From: Bacteroidales bacterium
GTDB lineage: Bacteria > Bacteroidota > Bacteroidia > Bacteroidales > JAADJA01
Direction of reading: 5' to 3'
Length of the DNA stretch: 52,847 bases
Assembly: GCA_021740645.1 (NCBI GenBank)
Contig: JAIOZL010000036.1
Location: 1-52,847, forward strand
Shown here: one piece after another, positions 45,091-52,847 of the stretch
Layout: every line of letters starts with the position of its first letter
Numbering within the stretch: the stretch's first letter is position 1
Notes under the pieces: model-generated
Databases searched by the model: none
Told to the model about the DNA's origin: nothing
The model's input: only the letters and a program-made list of their open reading frames with translations
Program-made: the position numbers and the translations under genes

Positions 45091-46530
45091 ATGCTTATAT
45101 ATAAAACCACAAGCCTTGGAAAAAACGATAGTCTCATCCTTATCGGATTAAAAAATTCCGATTTTTCCGCTTATCTAAAAACTGATGATGAAATTAAATA
45201 CCTGAAAAAGCAGGTAAAAAACGATAAAAAACATATTGTAATCAATCAATTAAACCGTTTCGTTTATATAAACATCGTCGACAGTAAAATTCTTAAGGAC
45301 AAAGATAAATTGCATGAGACTTTGCGTCGCGATGCTTCAAAATACAAGACAGGATTTAACGATAACAATATTACAGAGATAAAAATTCTTGAAATCGATG
45401 GTGAAGCATCCTGGCTTTTAGCTTTTGCCGAAGGTCTCGCTCTGGCAAATTATCAATTTCTAAAATATTTCAAGGATAAAGAGGAAAAGGAAAACAAACT
45501 TGGATTGATAGCCATTTACTCCAACAAAATAAATAAAAAGGAGGTTGAAGATTTAAACTACCTTATACAAGGTGTTTATTTGTCACGAAGCCTTGTAAAT
45601 GAGCCCCTCTCCTATTTAACTGCTGTAAAATTATCTGAGGAAATAAGCGAAATGGGAAAAGAAGCCGGTTTTACGGTGGAAGTTTTTCATAAGAAAAAGA
45701 TCGAATCGCTTAAAATGGGAGGATTACTGGCTGTAAATAAAGGAAGTGTGGATCCGCCAACCTTCAATATTCTTGAATATAAACCCAAAAATGCTGTTAA
45801 TAAAAAACCTTATGTTTTAGTGGGTAAGGGGATTGTTTTTGATACCGGCGGATTAAGTCTTAAACCAACAGCTGACTCCATGGATTATATGAAAAGCGAT
45901 ATGGCAGGAGCAGCCGCTGTTGCCGGAACTTTTTATTCAATAGCCAAAGCTGAATTGCCGGTTCATGTTATCGGACTTATCCCTTCCACCGACAACAGAC
46001 CCGATGGAAATGCCTATGCCCCGGGCGATGTAATTACTATGTTCGATGGAACTACCGTTGAAGTCCTGAATACTGACGCTGAAGGACGAATGATACTTGC
46101 CGACGCACTTTCCTGGGCAAAAAAATACCATCCTGAGCTGGTTATCGATCTTGCCACACTTACCGGAGCCGCCTGGGTGGCCATTGGTACTGAAGGAATG
46201 GTGGGAATGGGGAATGCCAAACGAAAGGTGATGGACTCCCTGCAAAAATCAGGATACGCCACACATGAGAGAATTGCAGAATTTCCTTTTTGGGAGGAGT
46301 ATGCCGGACAGTTGAAATCAGATATCGCTGATCTGAAGAACATAGGTGGAAAACTTGCCGGTGCCATCACTGCCGGAAAATTCCTGGAGCATTTTACCGA
46401 TTATCCCTACATACATCTGGATATTGCCGGCCCTTCCTATTCAAAAACAAAAGAAACTTATAAACCAAAAGGTGGTAGTGGCGTAGGTGTACGATTGCTG
46501 TTTAACTTCTTTCAAAATCTTTCCAAATAA
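45091..46530 (+). CDS. pepA: Leucyl aminopeptidase (M17)
   Basis: 479 residues, cytoplasmic, with the small N-terminal domain and the catalytic C-terminal M17 domain. GKGIVFDTGGLSLKP and SDMAGAAAV carry metal ligands, and the signature NTDAEGR is at 327-333. VIDLATLTGA follows. It is a two-metal enzyme, usually hexameric, that removes N-terminal residues from peptides. It is 8 bases upstream of pdxA, so the two are likely co-transcribed. The N-terminal third is diverged, as is usual. Confidence 0.93.
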   Translation: MLIYKTTSLGKNDSLILIGLKNSDFSAYLKTDDEIKYLKKQVKNDKKHIVINQLNRFVYINIVDSKILKDKDKLHETLRRDASKYKTGFNDNNITEIKILEIDGEASWLLAFAEGLALANYQFLKYFKDKEEKENKLGLIAIYSNKINKKEVEDLNYLIQGVYLSRSLVNEPLSYLTAVKLSEEISEMGKEAGFTVEVFHKKKIESLKMGGLLAVNKGSVDPPTFNILEYKPKNAVNKKPYVLVGKGIVFDTGGLSLKPTADSMDYMKSDMAGAAAVAGTFYSIAKAELPVHVIGLIPSTDNRPDGNAYAPGDVITMFDGTTVEVLNTDAEGRMILADALSWAKKYHPELVIDLATLTGAAWVAIGTEGMVGMGNAKRKVMDSLQKSGYATHERIAEFPFWEEYAGQLKSDIADLKNIGGKLAGAITAGKFLEHFTDYPYIHLDIAGPSYSKTKETYKPKGGSGVGVRLLFNFFQNLSK

Positions 46531-46538
46531 ATAATCTG

Positions 46539-47618
46539 ATGAAACACGATAAAATTATTCTTGGTATTAGTCATGGTGATATTAACAGCATAAGTTACGA
46601 GGTTATCATTAAAGCATTGATGGATCCGAGGATTTTAGATATATGCATACCTGTTGTGTATGGTTCTCCCAAAGTTGCATCCTACCACCGAACTGCACTG
46701 AATATCGAAAATTTTAGTTTGAATACCATAAACTCCATCGACGAACTTAGTATTAAAAAACCTGGGATTATTAATTGTGTGGATGAAAACATCAGGGTTG
46801 AACTGGGAAAATCGAGTCAGGTAGCAGGACAGGCAGCTAAAGCAGCTTTAGAGCTAGCAGTTAATGATTTAAAAGAAGGTAAAATCGACGCTTTGGTTAC
46901 CGGCCCCATTAACAAGCACAACATTCAGTCCTCCGATTTTCAATTTAGCGGACATACAGAATATCTTCAATACATATTTCAGGCTGAAGAAGTATTAATG
47001 CTTATGGTAAGCGATATTCTGAGAGTTGGCGTAGTTACCGGTCATGTGCCTTTATCGAATGTTCACCAATTGTTGTCTGAGGAAATTATTCTCGATAAAT
47101 TGCGCTTATTAAATACCTCCTTAAAAGTCGATTTTGGTATCCGCAAACCTACCATCGCTGTGCTCGGATTTAATCCCCATGCCGGAGAAAACGGACTTTT
47201 GGGTACGGAAGAAACGGAGATAATCATTCCTGCAATTCAGAAGGCAAATGAAGAAAACATACTGGCTTTCGGACCTTATGCTACCGATGGCTTTTTCGGA
47301 TCAGGCAGTTTCAAAAAATTTGATGCTACCCTGGCCATGTATCACGATCAGGGACTCACACCCTTCAAGACTCTTGTTTCCGAAACAGGGGTAAATTATA
47401 CCGCCGGATTACCTATGGTAAGAACTTCCCCGGCTCACGGAACCGCATATGCCCTGGCCGGGAAAAATGAAGCCAGCCATCTTTCATTTTTAAATGCTAT
47501 GTACACAGCCTGCGACATATTTAAAAATCGAAAATCATACCAGGAATTAGCCAAAAATCCATTACCCCCGGGAATTCCAAAAGAAGTTCAGGGTACCCGC
47601 GACCAACCAGGTGAATAA
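46539..47618 (+). CDS. pdxA: 4-hydroxythreonine-4-phosphate dehydrogenase
   Basis: 359 residues. ISHGDINSISYEV at the N terminus, DALVTGPINKHNIQ, SGHTEYL (metal-binding His), a second metal His in AMYHDQGLTPFK and RTSPAHGTAYALAGK define PdxA. It oxidises 4-phosphohydroxy-L-threonine with NAD in the DXP-dependent pyridoxal phosphate pathway, in the cytoplasm. Length and motifs are typical for Bacteroidota PdxA. It lies directly after pepA. Confidence 0.95.
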   Translation: MKHDKIILGISHGDINSISYEVIIKALMDPRILDICIPVVYGSPKVASYHRTALNIENFSLNTINSIDELSIKKPGIINCVDENIRVELGKSSQVAGQAAKAALELAVNDLKEGKIDALVTGPINKHNIQSSDFQFSGHTEYLQYIFQAEEVLMLMVSDILRVGVVTGHVPLSNVHQLLSEEIILDKLRLLNTSLKVDFGIRKPTIAVLGFNPHAGENGLLGTEETEIIIPAIQKANEENILAFGPYATDGFFGSGSFKKFDATLAMYHDQGLTPFKTLVSETGVNYTAGLPMVRTSPAHGTAYALAGKNEASHLSFLNAMYTACDIFKNRKSYQELAKNPLPPGIPKEVQGTRDQPGE

Positions 47619-47678
47619 CATTGTTGCAAAACATGATGTTGTAAATCATAGCCGGGTATAATCAATACATCTGTTTTA

Positions 47679-47686
47679 TACATTTG
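47679..47686 (+). promoter_or_regulatory. Candidate -7 box of the malic enzyme gene
   Basis: TACATTTG fits TAnnTTTG exactly. A transcript starting about 7 bases later would begin after the ATG at 47688, which supports translation from the ATG at 47727. Confidence 0.4.
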
Positions 47687-47726
47687 TATGTTTATATCCC
47701 ATTCGAATCATTTAATTTATAAACTC

Positions 47727-50009
47727 ATGTCAAAATTCACAGCGCAAGACGCATTGAATTACCATTCCCAGGGAAGACCTGGAAAAATTGAGGTAATCCC
47801 AACAAAACCGCATGCTACTCAACTTGACTTATCCCTTGCTTATTCACCGGGGGTAGCTGAACCGTGCCTCGCTATCGAGAAAAATCCTGAACTGGCGTTT
47901 AAATATACCGCCAAAGGAAATTTAGTAGCTGTACTATCTAACGGTACAGCAGTCCTTGGCTTAGGGAATATCGGCGCTCTGGCCGGTAAACCGGTAATGG
48001 AAGGAAAAGGATTACTTTTCAAAATATTTGCAGATGTCGATGTTTTCGATATCGAAGTGGATGAAACAGATGTGGAGGCTTTCATTAAAGTTGCCAAAGC
48101 TATATCGCCAACATTTGGTGGTATAAATCTCGAAGATATCAAAGCCCCTGAATGCTTTGAAATTGAAGAACGGCTAAAAAAAGAGCTGAATATTCCTGTT
48201 TTTCACGACGATCAGCATGGTACGGCCATTATTTCGGCTGCCGGACTCATAAATGCACTTGAATTGGTGAATAAGAAAATTGAAGATATCAAGGTCGTGG
48301 TGAATGGTGCCGGAGCCTCAGCTATTTCTTGTTCAAAATTATATATTTCTCTTGGAGTAAAGCAGGAGAACGTTGTAATGTGCGATACCAAAGGCGTGAT
48401 TCATAAAGATCGTACCGATTTAAACAAGTATAAGCAACAATTCATTACCACTAGAAATCTTCACACTTTGGCTGAAGCATTAGTAGGTGCAGATGTATTT
48501 CTTGGACTCAGTGTTGCCGACGTAATGACACCTGAAATGCTTAAATCAATGGCTAAGAATCCGATTGTATTCGCAATGGCCAATCCAAATCCTGAAATTT
48601 CATACGAAAAGGCAATGGCCTCCCGAAAAGATCTCATTTTTGCCACAGGGCGATCTGATTATCCAAACCAGATAAATAATGTTCTGGGATTTCCATATAT
48701 ATTCAGAGGAGCGCTTGATATCAGAGCTACTACTATTAATGAGGAAATGAAAATTGCTGCTGTAAAAGCTATCGCTGAATTAACAAAAGAAGATGTTCCT
48801 GATACAGTAAACCGTGCCTATAAAGCTAAAAATTTGTCTTTTGGTCGTGAATATATCATCCCTAAACCACTCGACCCAAGACTCATTACAAGTGTGGCTT
48901 CAGCAGTGGCTAAGGCAGGAATGGATTCCGGAGTTGCAGGACATGAAATCACGGATTGGAATAAATACCATAATGAATTAAGACAAAGAATTGGAATCGA
49001 CAATCAATTAATAAGGGATATCAGACAAAAAGCAAAAAATAATCCGAAAAGAATTGCCCTTGGTGAAGCTGCCAATTTTAAAGTACTAAAAGCTGCTCAG
49101 GAAATTCTTCACAGCGGAATTGGAATACCCATTTTAATTGGAAATAAAGATGATATTCATTGGTTGATTGCCGAAAACAAACTTGATCTGGGAAATATCG
49201 AAATTATCGATCCGAAAAGTAAAGAAGAAGAATACAGAAGAAACCAATATGCTGAAAAACTTTTTGCTAAACGACAAAGAAAAGGACTTACAAAAGGTGA
49301 AGCCATTGAATTAATGTATAATCTCAACTATTTTGGCGCTATGATGGTTGAAACGGGCGATTCAGATGGATTCCTCAGTGGTTTTTCGAGTAAATATGCC
49401 GATGTTATCAGACCTGCCATTCAAATTGCCGGTACCAATAATACTGAAAATCATATTGCCGGAATGTATATTGTCCAAACAAAAAAGGGCTCATTCTTTT
49501 TTGCTGATACCACGGTTAACATTCAACCTTCCATAGAAACTATTGTTGACACAACTATTTTAACAGCCAGAACGGTAGAAAGATTTGGTGTTACCCCTAG
49601 AATTGCTTTGTTATCTTATTCTAATTTCGGGTCGAATAAAAGCGGAAGTCCAAGCCGTGCCCATGAGGCGGTTAAGGTACTGCACAGAGATTATCCTAAT
49701 CTTATTGTTGACGGTGAGATGCAAGCAAATTTTGCTTTTAATAAAGAACTCAGGGATACCAAATTCCCCTTCTCAAAATTAGCCGAAATGGACGTGAACA
49801 CCATCATCTTCCCAAATCTCAGCTCAGGTAATATTGCATACAAAATGATGCAGGAAATTGGAGGCGCTGAGGTAATCGGGCCTATTTTAATGGGATTAGG
49901 AAAGCCAATCCATGTGCTTCAAATTGAGAGCTCGGTTCGGGAAATCGTGAACATGGCAGCTATAGCAGTTATTGATGCCCAGTGCTATCAGGATCCTACC
50001 TGTGGGTAG
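47727..50009 (+). CDS. maeB: NADP-dependent malic enzyme with phosphotransacetylase domain
   Basis: 760 residues from MSKFTAQDAL at 47727; the ATG at 47688 adds 13 residues unlike the family and lies at the probable transcription start. The malic domain (about 1-420) has YSPGVAEPCL, FHDDQHGTA and the NAD(P)-binding VVNGAGASA. The C-terminal part (about 430-760) is a phosphate acetyl/butyryltransferase-like domain (GIPILIGNKDD, SYSNFGSNKSG), usually regulatory in MaeB. It decarboxylates malate to pyruvate with NADP. The length equals the standard two-domain form. Confidence 0.95.
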   Translation: MSKFTAQDALNYHSQGRPGKIEVIPTKPHATQLDLSLAYSPGVAEPCLAIEKNPELAFKYTAKGNLVAVLSNGTAVLGLGNIGALAGKPVMEGKGLLFKIFADVDVFDIEVDETDVEAFIKVAKAISPTFGGINLEDIKAPECFEIEERLKKELNIPVFHDDQHGTAIISAAGLINALELVNKKIEDIKVVVNGAGASAISCSKLYISLGVKQENVVMCDTKGVIHKDRTDLNKYKQQFITTRNLHTLAEALVGADVFLGLSVADVMTPEMLKSMAKNPIVFAMANPNPEISYEKAMASRKDLIFATGRSDYPNQINNVLGFPYIFRGALDIRATTINEEMKIAAVKAIAELTKEDVPDTVNRAYKAKNLSFGREYIIPKPLDPRLITSVASAVAKAGMDSGVAGHEITDWNKYHNELRQRIGIDNQLIRDIRQKAKNNPKRIALGEAANFKVLKAAQEILHSGIGIPILIGNKDDIHWLIAENKLDLGNIEIIDPKSKEEEYRRNQYAEKLFAKRQRKGLTKGEAIELMYNLNYFGAMMVETGDSDGFLSGFSSKYADVIRPAIQIAGTNNTENHIAGMYIVQTKKGSFFFADTTVNIQPSIETIVDTTILTARTVERFGVTPRIALLSYSNFGSNKSGSPSRAHEAVKVLHRDYPNLIVDGEMQANFAFNKELRDTKFPFSKLAEMDVNTIIFPNLSSGNIAYKMMQEIGGAEVIGPILMGLGKPIHVLQIESSVREIVNMAAIAVIDAQCYQDPTCG

Positions 50010-50015
50010 TAAAAA

Positions 50016-50053
50016 GGAGTTCATATCTCACTGAAAATGTAGGTATGAACTCC
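50016..50053. terminator. Stem-loop between convergent genes
   Basis: GGAGTTCATA at 50016-50025 pairs perfectly with TATGAACTCC at 50044-50053. It lies just after the maeB stop and ahead of a T-rich stretch reaching the stop of the facing gene at 50064. Confidence 0.6.
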
Positions 50054-50063
50054 CGGAATCGAA

Positions 50064-51107
50064 TTATTTTTTAATACTGCACTTTTTAAAACCTGTCATA
50101 TTCAATTCAATATCCAGGTTAGGATTATATTCATTGGCATCTGTATATAATACATTACCAAGATCATCAACCCAACGGTTATTCCATTGATTGGAACCTG
50201 TTTCTATCTGACCTGTGTGAGGATTCAGATAATCTTCCTTATCTGTGAGCAGCAGGAAAGACTGGCGGTTTATCTCGGCATTGGTTTTTATATGTGCTTG
50301 TTGCATTTCCTGATCCATTCTTTCAACCTCCTTCATGGTGCCAGCCATGATTTGACCTCGCTGAATCTGACCTTGAATTTCTTTCCGGACCCACTCCGGA
50401 TTAAGTATAACCGATTGCAGAATCATGCTGAAAACAGGTTCCCATTTCTGAAAATCCCCGGCTGGTGCCCTGAAGCTTATCGTATTTGAATTTTTCCACA
50501 TACCCGCAGTATAAGGACCCATGTCAATCAGAACACAAATCACTCTTTCCCTGAAGTTTATCCCTCTTTCGGTATAATTGTAATCGCAAACAAAAGCATC
50601 AAAACTCATTCCCATTTGTGGCAATTTATCAAAATCTTTAAATACTTTTTCTAAACTTTCTGCCTCGTGCTCAGTAACAAAACTTAGCTTGCTTATACCG
50701 GGGTGTACATATTTTATGAAATCATTCTTTACAAAATATGAAGCCGGTCTTTTTCTTAATACCAACATACCATTATAATTACTCCCTTCAGGAAACATAG
50801 CTCCGGCAGGACTTTGAGACGCATCGTAATAATAATTATCGGGGTACCAGTGAATTTCAACACTTCGTTGCGCATCACTGAAAATACTGAAATCCAACTT
50901 TGCTTCAATGGCGTTTGCAGGTCCTGAAATAATAGGGTTTACCCGCTCAATACCGCCCGAATAACTCCAGTTTGCAGGAAGCAAAATTGAAAAAGCCTGT
51001 TCGCGGGGTTCCTGAATTCTCTTAAGAAATAGGGAGGTTTGTTTTTGACAATGAATGCTGCTCATTGGAACTAAAATGGCCAAAATGAAAAAAAGCTTTC
51101 TTTTCAT
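50064..51107 (-). CDS. Secreted hypothetical protein
   Basis: 347 residues with an N-terminal signal (about 1-20, ending SSIHC, possibly a lipoprotein). The body has no motif I recognise. It is rich in aromatic beta-strand segments (FSILLPANWSYSGG, YPDNYYYDAS) and has a helical stretch (EVERMDQEMQQAHIKTNAEINRQ) before a conserved-looking tail (WNNRWVDDLGNVLYTDANEYNPN). This resembles secreted proteins that bind or process an unknown ligand. I assign no function. Confidence 0.7.
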   Translation of the reverse strand: MKRKLFFILAILVPMSSIHCQKQTSLFLKRIQEPREQAFSILLPANWSYSGGIERVNPIISGPANAIEAKLDFSIFSDAQRSVEIHWYPDNYYYDASQSPAGAMFPEGSNYNGMLVLRKRPASYFVKNDFIKYVHPGISKLSFVTEHEAESLEKVFKDFDKLPQMGMSFDAFVCDYNYTERGINFRERVICVLIDMGPYTAGMWKNSNTISFRAPAGDFQKWEPVFSMILQSVILNPEWVRKEIQGQIQRGQIMAGTMKEVERMDQEMQQAHIKTNAEINRQSFLLLTDKEDYLNPHTGQIETGSNQWNNRWVDDLGNVLYTDANEYNPNLDIELNMTGFKKCSIKK

Positions 51108-51129
51108 AATTTTAGTTTTAGATTGAATA

Positions 51130-51327
51130 GTGTCCGGTAAAAATATGAGATTGCTTCGCTACGCTCGCAATGACAGGGTTTTCGCATGTTATGGCTTGGG
51201 AGGGGGACGGGGTCCGGCCAAGCTGGAACCCGACCCCCTCCCCAGCCATAGTCAATTGACATTCAGAGTCATTGCGAGCGCAGCGCGGCAATCTTTTTAG
51301 GTTTTATAAGTTTTATCGGACACTAAT
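51130..51327. mobile_element. MITE-like element with nested inverted repeats
   Basis: Terminal inverted repeats GTGTCCGGTAAAA (51130-51142) and TTTTATCGGACAC (51311-51323) match at 12 of 13. Inside is a second inverted pair around GATTGCTTCGCTACGCTCGC and its complement, and a third, GC-rich pair at the centre. GTTTTAGATTGAATA flanks it on both sides (51115-51129, 51328-51342) and looks like a 15-bp target duplication. It has no coding capacity. The inner GTCATTGCGAGCG-type sequence is a common dispersed palindrome. It occupies most of the spacer upstream of ruvA. Confidence 0.8.
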
Positions 51328-51537
51328 GTTTTAGATTGAATAAAATTATAAAAATCAGACTAAAATTGCATTCTAAAAAAAGAAATAAATATTTCCATAA
51401 ATCATTCAAAACACGGGTATGAATTAATTCATTCTTTGTTTAAACGAATCATTTCAATAAAAATGGTCAAAACAACTTAATAATTGAATAGTAAATTCTC
51501 ATCAAATTTCATTATTTTTAGCGCAAAATAAACACTT

Positions 51538-52119
51538 ATGTTCGAATTTATCGAGGGCTCAATTGTTGAGAAAACACCTACATTTATGGTGATACAAACG
51601 GGAGGAATAGCCTATTTCATTAATATATCGCTCTATAGCTATTCAGATTTACCCAAAGAAGATTTTGTAAGATTATATATTTACGAAGTAATTCGTGAGG
51701 ATGCTCATACTTTATATGGTTTTATAACCAGGCACGAACGGGAAGTCTTCAGACAGTTGATTTCAGTAAGTGGAATAGGTGCAAACACAGCCAGAATGAT
51801 ACTTTCATCGCTTACTCCAAATGAAGTGTCTGATGCCATTCAGGATGGAAATATATCAGTTTTACAAGGAATAAAAGGAATAGGTGGTAAAACAGCCCAA
51901 AGAATCATTATTGATTTGAAGGATAAAATCGGAAAAGCCGGAAATATTAATGAAATTTTTATTACTGAAAGCAATACTATTCGTCAGGAATCGTTATCTG
52001 CTCTGGTAGCACTTGGTTTTATGAGGAAGAATGCTGAAAAGGTTGTAGGTAATTTACTCACCAAACAATCCGGACTTAGTGTTGAAGAAGTCATAAAACA
52101 AGCCTTAAAACTACTGTAA
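51538..52119 (+). CDS. ruvA: Holliday junction branch migration protein RuvA
   Basis: 193 residues, cytoplasmic. N-terminal OB-fold (MFEFIEGSIVEKTPTFMVIQ), two helix-hairpin-helix units (SVSGIGANTARMIL and IKGIGGKTAQRI) and the C-terminal three-helix RuvB-interacting domain. RuvA binds the four-way junction and loads RuvB for branch migration. It is followed at 10 bases by sprA, the usual Bacteroidota order. Confidence 0.97.
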   Translation: MFEFIEGSIVEKTPTFMVIQTGGIAYFINISLYSYSDLPKEDFVRLYIYEVIREDAHTLYGFITRHEREVFRQLISVSGIGANTARMILSSLTPNEVSDAIQDGNISVLQGIKGIGGKTAQRIIIDLKDKIGKAGNINEIFITESNTIRQESLSALVALGFMRKNAEKVVGNLLTKQSGLSVEEVIKQALKLL

Positions 52120-52129
52120 ACCCTTTTGC

Positions 52130-52847
52130 TTGAGTAAAATAACAAGATATATAATTGGATTTTCTGTATATGCCATCCTCCTTAACCTTTCCTTTTCTGT
52201 TAAGGCAAATGGTCTTATACCTCACATTTTTTATTCAGAAAATGTAACGAGGTCTATTCAGGCTCCACCCGACTCCATCGATCTTAAGTTTCCTTTTAGT
52301 GAAGAAAACTATATTATTCCCGGTAGCGAATTAAACAGCTCACCTTTATACGGATCAGAGCCCTCCAATGTGGTTACAACGGTTGAATATGATCCGGTTA
52401 CCGGTCAATATCACTTCGTGAAAAAAATTGGCAGATTTAACTACCGACTCCCCTCATCCATGTCGAAAGAAGACTATTTTGAATATGAGATGCGTCAATC
52501 GAAGCAACAATACTGGCAGGAAAAATCGCAGGCAGATGGAATTGAAAAGCAATCGCGCCTTACCCAGGAAATAAACATCGGCGGGGAGGCTTTCGATAAA
52601 GTTTTCGGTAGCAACACCATAAATATTACACCATCGGGTAGTGCCGAATTAATTTTTGGCTTCAACCTTTCTAAAATTGATAACCCAACCCTTACAGAAA
52701 AGCTCCGCAAAACGCCTTCATTTACATTTGAAGAAAAAATTTTAATGAATGTTGCCGGTTCCATTGGCGACAAAATGAAACTGGATGTTAATTACAATAC
52801 GGAGGCCACCTTCGATTTCGAAAATAAAACCAAACTGGAGTATTCGG
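52130..52847 (+). CDS. sprA: Gliding motility / T9SS translocon protein SprA, 5' part (cut by window end)
   Basis: An open frame runs to the window end and reads a signal-like YIIGFSVYAILLNL near the start, then SVKANGLIPH, EYDPVTGQYHFVKKIG, EINIGGEAFDKVFGSNTI and MNVAGSIGDKMKLDVNYN, all typical of SprA. No in-frame ATG precedes the signal; TTG at 52130 gives a clean signal peptide start (M)SKITRY, so I choose it. SprA is the giant outer-membrane channel of the type IX secretion system (normally over 2000 residues). It would export the T9SS-tailed proteins seen in this window. Confidence 0.93.
   Translation, partial: MSKITRYIIGFSVYAILLNLSFSVKANGLIPHIFYSENVTRSIQAPPDSIDLKFPFSEENYIIPGSELNSSPLYGSEPSNVVTTVEYDPVTGQYHFVKKIGRFNYRLPSSMSKEDYFEYEMRQSKQQYWQEKSQADGIEKQSRLTQEINIGGEAFDKVFGSNTINITPSGSAELIFGFNLSKIDNPTLTEKLRKTPSFTFEEKILMNVAGSIGDKMKLDVNYNTEATFDFENKTKLEYS

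Overview
The window reads as chromosomal DNA of a Bacteroidota member, probably a marine or sediment polysaccharide degrader. The evidence is a SusC/SusD pair, a one-protein hybrid two-component regulator, several proteins with a type IX secretion tail (YPNP... C-terminal domain), the 5' end of sprA, TAnnTTTG-type -7 promoter boxes and A+T-rich spacers. mqnC implies the futalosine route to menaquinone. I cannot fix genus or species.

Layout. 1-2100 is an eroded accessory patch: a dispersed repeat, an N-terminally truncated RecG/AlbA-type ATP-binding protein, and a broken short-chain dehydrogenase directly abutting it. 2097-25345 is almost entirely minus strand and forms one polysaccharide utilization locus (PUL). 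In transcription order this is GH130 - sodium:solute symporter - sulfatase - putative glycosidase P3; then the hybrid regulator alone; then putative glycosidase P2 - SusC - SusD - DUF3823 lipoprotein - putative glycosidase P1 - sulfatase - esterase, followed by a secreted beta-helix protein. 25400-29300 is a second accessory island with two AAA_14/DUF4143 ATPases separated and bounded by copies of the repeat seen at the left end. 29347-34200 is a plus-strand pair: a propeller-thioredoxin secreted protein and a sulfatase fused to two DUF1566 domains, both with type IX tails. From 34223 on the genes are mostly housekeeping: oxidoreductases, a class A penicillin-binding protein, a PQQ-propeller protein, a lytic transglycosylase, a DUF4837 lipoprotein, mqnC, leucyl aminopeptidase, pdxA, malic enzyme, ruvA and the beginning of sprA.

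How the genes work together (inference). The PUL would deacylate and desulfate a sulfated glycan, cut it with the three P-family proteins, import oligosaccharides through SusCD, and pass breakdown products inward through the symporter to GH130, which acts on beta-mannosides by phosphorolysis or hydrolysis. The regulator would sense an oligosaccharide in the periplasm. No classical endo-acting glycoside hydrolase that I recognise is present, so backbone cleavage probably falls to the P family. P1, P2 and P3 share several acidic motifs, and I cannot assign them to any family. They are the best candidate here for undescribed enzymology. The repeat-bounded ATPase cassettes are the best candidate for an undescribed mobile or defence-like arrangement.
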